A stretch of 19,439 nucleotides of DNA, taken from contig JBQNCA010000029.1 in NCBI GenBank assembly GCA_052169645.1, positions 1 to 19,439 on the forward strand, given 5' to 3'. The stretch's first letter is position 1. Each line of letters opens with the position of its first letter. Positions 14,580-19,439 of the stretch are shown piece after piece. The position numbers and the translations under genes were made by a program. The notes beneath the pieces are model-generated. The model was not told the origin of the DNA, did not search any database, and saw only the letters and a program-made list of their open reading frames with translations. Source of the DNA: JAIKWW01 sp052169645 (GTDB lineage Bacteria > Bacillota > Clostridia > Peptostreptococcales > Anaerovoracaceae).

Positions 14580-15398
14580 ATGGCTGAAGAATATACAAGA
14601 GAATGGAAATTCAGAGCATGGGATCCTGTAAATCAGAAGATGTTTTCACCGGAAGCTTTGGAGGAACCTGATACGGACGAGGAAGCTCCTAAGAGTATTT
14701 TCGGTATGTTGGTAAACGGTGAACTCATAATAAAAAACATAGCAAACGGAACTCAGACAGAGCTTTTGCCTATGCAGTCTACAAATTGGTTTGACAGAGA
14801 ACAGTACGAAGTATACGAAGGCGATATACTTGAAATAGACGACAGGTATTATCAGGTTATATGGGATGAGGATACTTCAGGATATCTTCTGTTGGGAGAC
14901 GATATGAGCGTTTCTCCGGGCGGAGCCTATCTTACAGACGCAATCAAGATTGCCGGAAATATATTTGAAAACGGAGATGCCGAGGTTTCGGAAAGAAAGA
15001 GATTGCTTCGTTTCCGTGCATGGGATCCGGATTCAAAAAAAATGTATATGCCTGAAGATATAAAAGATCCTGAAACTGATTTCAAAAGCTCGATATATGC
15101 ATATTTATCATTCGGAGCATTATACATATATGACATAAAAAATGATCCGCCTATGGAACTTATCCCTATGCAGGATACCGGTTGGAAAGATATCAACGGA
15201 ACGGAGCTTTTTGAGGGGGATATAGTTAAAATAGGTGAAATAGAGTCTATAGCGGAAATTATATGGAGTGATGAAATAGGGCAGTTTGTATTTATGGCAA
15301 ATGACGGAACTCTTATGCCGGGTAATCTGGCAACTGCAGCTCAATCGGAGTTGACAGGCAATGTTTATGAAAATTCCGATATGGTAGTTCGCATATAA
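14580..15398 (+). CDS. Tandem YopX-like domain protein
   Basis: This 272-residue protein consists of two copies of the same domain. Copy 1 (about 9-132) has WKFRAWDPVNQKMFSP, LLPMQSTNWFD, YEGDILEI and IAGNIFEN. Copy 2 (about 142-267) has LRFRAWDPDSKKMYMP, LIPMQDTGWKDINGTELFEG, DIVKIG and LTGNVYEN. These are the hallmarks of YopX proteins (FRAWD, MQxTG, F/YEGDI, GNxYEN), usually single-domain products of phages and plasmids of Bacillota, with unknown function. Tandem duplication in a chromosomal operon without phage neighbours is unusual. The protein is acidic. Start: AAGGAG at 14564-14569, 10 bases ahead of ATG, 37 bases after the previous stop. It could be a scaffold or regulatory partner of the molybdopterin-binding protein, which is an inference from context only. 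Confidence 0.82.
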   Translation: MAEEYTREWKFRAWDPVNQKMFSPEALEEPDTDEEAPKSIFGMLVNGELIIKNIANGTQTELLPMQSTNWFDREQYEVYEGDILEIDDRYYQVIWDEDTSGYLLLGDDMSVSPGGAYLTDAIKIAGNIFENGDAEVSERKRLLRFRAWDPDSKKMYMPEDIKDPETDFKSSIYAYLSFGALYIYDIKNDPPMELIPMQDTGWKDINGTELFEGDIVKIGEIESIAEIIWSDEIGQFVFMANDGTLMPGNLATAAQSELTGNVYENSDMVVRI

Positions 15399-15424
15399 GT
15401 ATTTTAGAAAGGGTATATAATAAT

Positions 15425-16000
15425 ATGATAGATTTCAATCTTGAAGAACAGCAGAAGCTTGATTTAACGAATCCGGCAATAATAAAACAAGTAGATAATA
15501 TGTATGTGGATTTCTATCTCGAAGATGATATGTTTGAGTTGGAAGGTCAGTTTTTTACAGTAGACGGAGAATTGTATATTGAGGTACATGATGCTGTTAT
15601 GCATATTCTGGAAATGGCAGGTAAGGAACTCAAGGTCGGAACTTATGGAAATTTATTTACAGCAACCAGACCTGACGGACATCGTTTCATGATGGAAATA
15701 AACAGAGTATATTACAAGCTTCAGGATCCTGATGCTGCAGACTTGCAGAAGCTTCACGATGAAGAAGGGATAAACGAATTCTTCCTGAAGCTCACGGATG
15801 TAATGACAGTTTATCAGCCTGAAAACAAAAAATGGCAGTTTACAAAGAATAAGATTAATATGTATTATATAGGAGATCGTACGGAGTATGATACTTTGGA
15901 AGATCTGTTTAAGGATAACCCTGAAGATATAAAAGGTTTGTGGCAGGCTGTCATATATGAAGCGTATGAAGAGGAATCAGATTATACTTTCAAATTTTAA
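15425..16000 (+). CDS. Acidic protein of unknown function, 191 aa
   Basis: I do not recognise this family. The 191-residue protein is rich in Asp and Glu and has no cysteine, no signal peptide and no membrane segment, so it is probably a soluble cytoplasmic protein. Predicted elements: an N-terminal region MIDFNLEEQQKLDLT, beta-rich segments YVDFYLEDDMFELEGQFF and GNLFTATRPDGHRFMMEINR, helices around ADLQKLHDEEGINEFFLKL, and a C-terminal helix ending EEESDYTFKF. Start: ATG preceded by AAAGGG, 26 bases after the YopX-like gene; its stop codon overlaps the ribosome binding site of the next gene. The close packing says it works with the operon's molybdopterin-binding, YopX-like and Cys-rich proteins. 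Confidence 0.75.
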   Translation: MIDFNLEEQQKLDLTNPAIIKQVDNMYVDFYLEDDMFELEGQFFTVDGELYIEVHDAVMHILEMAGKELKVGTYGNLFTATRPDGHRFMMEINRVYYKLQDPDAADLQKLHDEEGINEFFLKLTDVMTVYQPENKKWQFTKNKINMYYIGDRTEYDTLEDLFKDNPEDIKGLWQAVIYEAYEEESDYTFKF

Positions 16001-16011
16001 GGAGGTATGAC

Positions 16012-16239
16012 ATGGGAAAAATTATTTTAGAAAGCGGAACTATAGATTTTGAGCCTGTAGGAAGAATGGCAGGCTGCGGGCGTTGTCCTTCAGGCTGCAG
16101 AACCGTTTGTCAGCGTCAAAACGATATAAAATTCGACATGACAAAGGGCGAAATGGATGATTTTGAGCTTAATGATTATATGCCGGATTACGGAACATTC
16201 AGAAAGAAGAATTCCGATACGGATAGTGAGTCGAGGTGA
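16012..16239 (+). CDS. Small protein with CxxCx3Cx3C motif, 75 aa
   Basis: This is a 75-residue protein with four cysteines in 12 residues: C22, C25, C29 and C33 (segment GCGRCPSGCRTVC). The N-terminal part is short and beta-like (MGKIILESGTIDFEPVG), and the rest is acidic (KGEMDDFELNDYMPDYG), ending in a charged tail. The spacing could bind a zinc ion or an Fe-S cluster. Alternatively the cluster of Cys and Gly could mark a modified peptide, but there is no clear leader/core cleavage site. Start: ATG at 16012 preceded by AAGGAGG; the nearby ATG at 16007 is out of frame and meets a stop soon. The last four bases overlap the next gene's GTG start. No family is recognised. Confidence 0.78.
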   Translation: MGKIILESGTIDFEPVGRMAGCGRCPSGCRTVCQRQNDIKFDMTKGEMDDFELNDYMPDYGTFRKKNSDTDSESR

Positions 16240-16517
16240 AAACATTGCTATCTGAAGATAATAGGGCAGCAATAGCTTTTAAAATTGTTGAAGTTGAGAG
16301 CATACCCTGTGATTTACGAGGACAGATTATTGTATTTGACAAGAAAGCAAGACTTTTGTCAGAACCCATAAAAACTCCGTGGCCCATGCCTTGGGTAACT
16401 GATGAAATATCAAAGTTGGCAGCAAATGCCGAGTCAATTCCCGATAAGCCTGTTTTCAGAATCTATAATCCTGAAGAAGATGATCAGTATGTGCTGCTCT
16501 CAGTAGAAAAATATTAA
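16236..16517 (+). CDS. Small protein of unknown function, 93 aa
   Basis: This 93-residue soluble protein starts at GTG, overlapping the previous stop by four bases (GTGA), which suggests translational coupling; no strong ribosome binding site precedes it. The middle contains SIPCDLRGQIIVFDKKARLL, then a Pro/Trp-rich KTPWPMPWVTDEISKL and IYNPEEDDQYVLLSV. It has one cysteine and no membrane segment. The family is not recognised. As the last gene of the operon before a strong terminator, it probably acts with the Cys-motif protein upstream. Confidence 0.7.
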   Translation: MKTLLSEDNRAAIAFKIVEVESIPCDLRGQIIVFDKKARLLSEPIKTPWPMPWVTDEISKLAANAESIPDKPVFRIYNPEEDDQYVLLSVEKY

Positions 16518-16567
16518 ACTATAAAAGCTGCAGGTCGAAGAATTTTCTACGACTGCTTTGCGATACA

Positions 16568-16624
16568 AAAACCTGCTAAGAAAAGTCAAATTTTAACTTT
16601 GACTTTTCTTAGCAGGTTTTATTG
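16568..16624 (+). terminator. Strong terminator with a perfect 23-bp stem
   Basis: The arm at 16568-16590 (begins AAAACCTGCTAAG) is the exact reverse complement of 16598-16620, with a 7-base loop TTTTAAC. The A-rich left and T-rich right ends suit termination on either strand. An imperfect GCAGGTCG/CGACTGC hairpin sits just before it (16530-16556). Beyond the terminator up to the next promoter (about 16625-16699) I see nothing recognisable. Confidence 0.85.
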
Positions 16625-16699
16625 CAGATATCTATGATTATCTTTATATATTATATATAATTTAATAAATAAAGGTACATAATATATTTAACCATATAA

Positions 16700-16728
16700 T
16701 TGACAAACAATATTGCATTGTCTATAAT
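16700..16728 (+). promoter_or_regulatory. Consensus sigma-A promoter of the acyl-CoA synthetase/marR unit
   Basis: TTGACA (16700-16705) and TATAAT (16723-16728) are perfect consensus boxes with a 17-base spacer. Transcription would begin near 16735, giving a leader of about 125 bases that includes a small AAAGTG/CACTTT hairpin. Confidence 0.85.
16702..16722. promoter_or_regulatory. Palindromic candidate operator between -35 and -10
   Basis: Within the spacer lie nested inverted repeats: GACAA (16702-16706)/TTGTC (16718-16722), ACAAT (16707-16711)/ATTGT (16717-16721) and the palindrome CAATATTG (16708-16715). Position and symmetry suit a dimeric repressor such as the MarR protein encoded at the end of the same unit. 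Which repeat is read cannot be decided here. Confidence 0.45.
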
Positions 16729-16860
16729 TTCTATATAAAGTTTGCATGCGTATGTTTAAAGTGCCGATTTTCACTTTTATGTTTTATGAAAAAATTTATT
16801 TAATGCAGACTTTAAAGCTGTAAATTCCAAAGTGTTATAAACGCAGGAAGGAAAAGGACG

Positions 16861-18759
16861 ATGGGTTTTATAGATGAAAGACGTAAGGTTTTTTGTACAT
16901 TAGATGAAAAAACCTGGTGCTTCAGTGCAGAGGACGGAAATGTAATATCAGAACCTAAGGAGGCAGATGATGATATTACAGAAGCACTTTCAAAGCTTGC
17001 AAAGGAACAGGAAAAAATTTCGGGGACTAACAATTCCGAGATTTCGGTAAACGGAAAATCATATACAGTTGAGGTTGAGCGTTTGCTCGATTTGTCTGTA
17101 GGGGATTTACTGACGGAAATCGCAAAAATTTATCCCGATCAGACTGCATTGATTCACAAGGACGGGGTGGATAAAATTACATATAAGCAGTTTGATGAGG
17201 ACTCAACGGCATTTGCAAAGTATCTTCTAAGCATAGGTGTAAAGAAAGGAGAGCATGTAGGTCTTTGGATGGCGAACGGTATAGAGTCCATGACAGCCTG
17301 TTATGCCATAAGCAAAATAGGTGCCGTGGTTGCTCCGTTCACTCCATACGAAAAACAGGATAAGATGGAAGAAATGGTAAGGCGTGCTGACGTTTCGACT
17401 TTCATCTTATATAGAGGAGCAAAGGTTCACGAAAATATAGAGATGCTGGCAGATGATATGTATCCTGAAATCAAAACTCAGAAATACGGTGAACTCAATA
17501 TAGAAAAAGCTCCTAAAATTAAAAGAGTCATACTTGTAGATGCTACAGATGAATTTGCATATCCGGGTGTATATGACTTCAAAACCGCAATGGAAGAGGG
17601 TCGTGTCATGCCGGACAATCAATTTATTGAAGCCCAAAAGAATATAAGTGTAAAGGATTTAGCGTATATCATATTTACATCGGGCAGCACAGGTTTCCCT
17701 AAGGGTGTTATGCTGTCGCATCTCAATGTGGTTGAAAATTCGCATACAATGAAGGATCTTATGGGACTGGATCATAGTGATAAGATGTGTATGCAGATTC
17801 AATTATTCCATACTTTCGGTTCCGTTGCTTCCGCTATGACAGCTATACATGTAGGTATTCCGATTCTCCTGCTGAGCAGATTTCAGCCGTCAGATTCCCT
17901 TAAACGTATGGAGCGGGAAAAATGCACTGTAGTAAGCGGTGTTCCTACCATGTTCATAGGATATATCGATGAAATGAAAAAGAATCCCGATAAATATGAT
18001 ATATCATCTCTGCAAAAAGGTATCGTTGCAGGAGCTCCTTGTCCGGAAAAGATGGTTCGTGAAATCAAAGATATTCTGAATATGAACGATATCATAATCT
18101 GTTACGGATTGACAGAAACGTCGCCGTGCATATCGGCAACCCGCCCGTCGGATTCGGTATCGATAAAGGGTACTACTGTAGGCAGATTGGTTCCGGGCGT
18201 GGAACTTAAAGTCATAGATCCCGAGTCTGAAGAAGATATTCCTATAGATCAGACAGGAGAGCTTTGTGTAAGAGGATACAGTCTTATGCTCGGATATATG
18301 AACGATCCCGAGAAAACGGAAGAAACCTACACTAAAGACGGTTGGCTTAAAACCGGAGATATGGGATGTTTACATGATGACGGATATATAAGATTGAGCG
18401 ATCGCCTGAAGGATATAATTATCAGAAGCGGTGAAAACATAAGCCCGGGCAATGTGGAAATAGTTTTGACTTCACACCCCGATGTTGAAGAAGCCTATGT
18501 TATAGGGGTAAAAGATTATAAATACGGTGAAATTGTAGGATGCTTCTGCAGGTTGACTCAGGACTCCAAGCTGACGCCTGAAGAGTTGCGCGCATTCTGT
18601 GTAGGAAAGACTCCGACACTTTCAATTCCTTCTTATTATTGGTTTGTTGATGAATTTCCGCTTCTTACCAATGGAAAGGTTTCAAAGCCGGAGCTCAGAA
18701 AGATTGCGGAGGAAAAGAAGGAGAGCACACCTAAGATTGAAGCTCCTAAGAAAAAATGA
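16861..18759 (+). CDS. AMP-forming acyl-CoA synthetase/ligase with N-terminal extension
   Basis: This 632-residue member of the acyl-adenylate (ANL) superfamily activates a carboxylate with ATP and usually transfers it to CoA. Motifs in order: FTSGSTGFPKGVMLSH (P-loop, about 273-288), YGLTETSP (about 415), GELCVRGYSLMLGYMNDPEKT, DGWLKTGDMG (about 493), RLKDIIIRSGENISPGN, and NGKVSKPEL with the catalytic C-domain lysine (about 610). The substrate is not predictable from these motifs; medium- or long-chain fatty acids or aromatic acids are possible. The first 75 residues (MGFIDERRKVFCTLDEKTWC...) are not part of the family fold and precede a typical start of the ligase domain, so the protein is longer than usual. 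The C-terminus is lysine-rich. Start: ATG with a purine-rich AGGAAGG upstream. Followed after 98 bases by a MarR regulator. Confidence 0.93.
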   Translation: MGFIDERRKVFCTLDEKTWCFSAEDGNVISEPKEADDDITEALSKLAKEQEKISGTNNSEISVNGKSYTVEVERLLDLSVGDLLTEIAKIYPDQTALIHKDGVDKITYKQFDEDSTAFAKYLLSIGVKKGEHVGLWMANGIESMTACYAISKIGAVVAPFTPYEKQDKMEEMVRRADVSTFILYRGAKVHENIEMLADDMYPEIKTQKYGELNIEKAPKIKRVILVDATDEFAYPGVYDFKTAMEEGRVMPDNQFIEAQKNISVKDLAYIIFTSGSTGFPKGVMLSHLNVVENSHTMKDLMGLDHSDKMCMQIQLFHTFGSVASAMTAIHVGIPILLLSRFQPSDSLKRMEREKCTVVSGVPTMFIGYIDEMKKNPDKYDISSLQKGIVAGAPCPEKMVREIKDILNMNDIIICYGLTETSPCISATRPSDSVSIKGTTVGRLVPGVELKVIDPESEEDIPIDQTGELCVRGYSLMLGYMNDPEKTEETYTKDGWLKTGDMGCLHDDGYIRLSDRLKDIIIRSGENISPGNVEIVLTSHPDVEEAYVIGVKDYKYGEIVGCFCRLTQDSKLTPEELRAFCVGKTPTLSIPSYYWFVDEFPLLTNGKVSKPELRKIAEEKKESTPKIEAPKKK

Positions 18760-18857
18760 TTCGTTTGATTTAGTTATAAAAGATAGTTTTAAATATAAAA
18801 TGCAGGGTTAAAGATTATGTTCTTGAATCCTCGTTTACAAATGAAAAGGATTTTAAA

Positions 18858-19301
18858 ATGTTTGATATAAATGAACAGATGACATATTTAGTTTATGTAA
18901 TGCAAAAAAGAATGCGAAGACAGATGTCTATGGCATTGGATCGTGATGATATAACGCTTGAACAGTTTGTAGTTCTTTATAACCTAATAAATAAGGACGG
19001 CATCAATCAGAAAAGTCTTTCTCACAGAGTCGACAAGGATCAGGCAACCCTCGCCCGTATTCTGGATATTCTTGAAGGAAGAGGTTATGTATCTCGCCGT
19101 ACAACGGAAAAGGATCGTCGTGCATTTCTCATATATATAACTGACAGCGGCAGACAGAAGGTTAAGGAAATAGCTGTTTTGCTCGGAGAAGTTCATAATA
19201 AGATAATTGAAGGCATTCCTGCGGAAAGAGTGGATTTGTTTATAGACTTGATTAAGCTTATGAATGAAAATTTAGCTAAACAAATTGCAAAAGAGAAATA
19301 A
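18858..19301 (+). CDS. MarR-family transcriptional regulator
   Basis: This 147-residue protein has the winged-helix MarR fold. The N-terminal dimerisation helix includes MTYLVYVMQKRMRRQMSMAL, followed by a helix-turn-helix (ITLEQFVVLYNLINKDG, QKSLSHRVDKDQATLARILDILEGRGYV) and the wing with DRRAFLIYITDSG, the D-R motif of the family. The C-terminal helices complete the dimer interface. MarR proteins usually repress nearby genes and release DNA on binding a small, often aromatic or fatty-acyl, ligand. It lies 98 bases downstream of the acyl-CoA synthetase gene on the same strand with no terminator between, so control of that gene through the palindrome in its promoter is a reasonable inference. 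The start is supported by AAAGGA shortly upstream. Confidence 0.92.
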   Translation: MFDINEQMTYLVYVMQKRMRRQMSMALDRDDITLEQFVVLYNLINKDGINQKSLSHRVDKDQATLARILDILEGRGYVSRRTTEKDRRAFLIYITDSGRQKVKEIAVLLGEVHNKIIEGIPAERVDLFIDLIKLMNENLAKQIAKEK

Positions 19302-19328
19302 TTACAGTGAGAATTTCAGAATTTTTTA

Positions 19329-19372
19329 TTAAGAGTCCTCATATTATTATTATGAAGGGCTCTTAATTTTGG
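19329..19372 (+). terminator. Terminator after the marR gene
   Basis: TTAAGAGTCCT (19329-19339) pairs with AGGGCTCTTAA (19356-19366) with one G-U pair and a T run after it. The flanking A/T runs allow it to work in both directions. Nothing recognisable follows up to the window end. Confidence 0.8.
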
Positions 19373-19439
19373 TGATATTTTTCATCTTGAATTTACAATC
19401 TAAGTGCAACAAATGAATAATGACTCATTACTTCTGGTA

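Noticed and set aside
14580..15398. Possible prophage because of YopX-like domains
   Set aside because: No integrase, capsid, terminase or other phage gene is nearby and the gene sits in a tight operon with a molybdopterin-binding protein.
16012..16239. RiPP precursor peptide modified by the radical SAM protein
   Set aside because: There is no leader/core boundary, the radical SAM gene is in a different transcription unit 3 kb away and it has no SPASM domain; metal binding is at least as likely.

Overview
The window looks like a chromosomal segment from a low-GC anaerobic Bacillota, most likely class Clostridia. The indications are AT-rich DNA, strong AGGAGG-type ribosome binding sites, sigma-A-like promoters, a clostridial-type flavodiiron/rubredoxin/NADH oxidoreductase fusion, a radical SAM enzyme and a molybdopterin-binding protein. 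No rRNA, tRNA, CRISPR array, transposase or integrase is visible. A genus cannot be assigned from sequence reading alone.

Layout. (1) 1-3002: the 3' part of a HI0933/YhiN-type flavoprotein gene, followed directly by a membrane-anchored zinc-ribbon leucine-rich-repeat protein. A long hairpin terminator separates them from a convergent gene. (2) 3333-5726: pdxS (PLP synthase subunit) diverges from a MocR-type regulator gene, pdxR. No pdxT lies beside them. (3) 5808-6602: a lipoprotein gene with its own promoter. (4) 7038-9566: an 842-residue class-F flavodiiron protein that combines an O2/NO-reductase core, a short-spaced rubredoxin and an NADH:rubredoxin oxidoreductase. It sits behind a 435-base gap with a candidate promoter and structured leader. 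(5) 9663-12025: a flavin-reductase-like protein overlapping an ABC exporter gene by 4 bases. (6) 12194-13075: a radical SAM protein of unknown function. (7) 13345-16620: a compact transcription unit with a clear promoter, a leader carrying two perfect hairpins, and five genes: a MoeA/Mog-type molybdopterin-binding protein with a four-cysteine tail, a tandem-duplicated YopX-like protein, an acidic protein of unknown function, a 75-residue cysteine-motif protein and a 93-residue protein. It ends at a 23-bp perfect terminator stem. (8) 16700-19366: an acyl-CoA synthetase-type AMP-forming ligase with an unusual N-terminal extension and a MarR regulator, behind a consensus promoter that contains a palindrome.

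The least explained and most interesting part is unit (7). Phage-type YopX domains are built into a tight operon headed by a molybdopterin-binding protein and containing small acidic and cysteine-rich proteins, with a leader RNA I cannot match to a known class. I infer a cofactor- or metal-related accessory function, but the sequence does not prove it. The rest of the window is mostly recognisable anaerobe metabolism: PLP synthesis and its regulator, oxygen/NO detoxification, fatty-acid or other carboxylate activation, and export.
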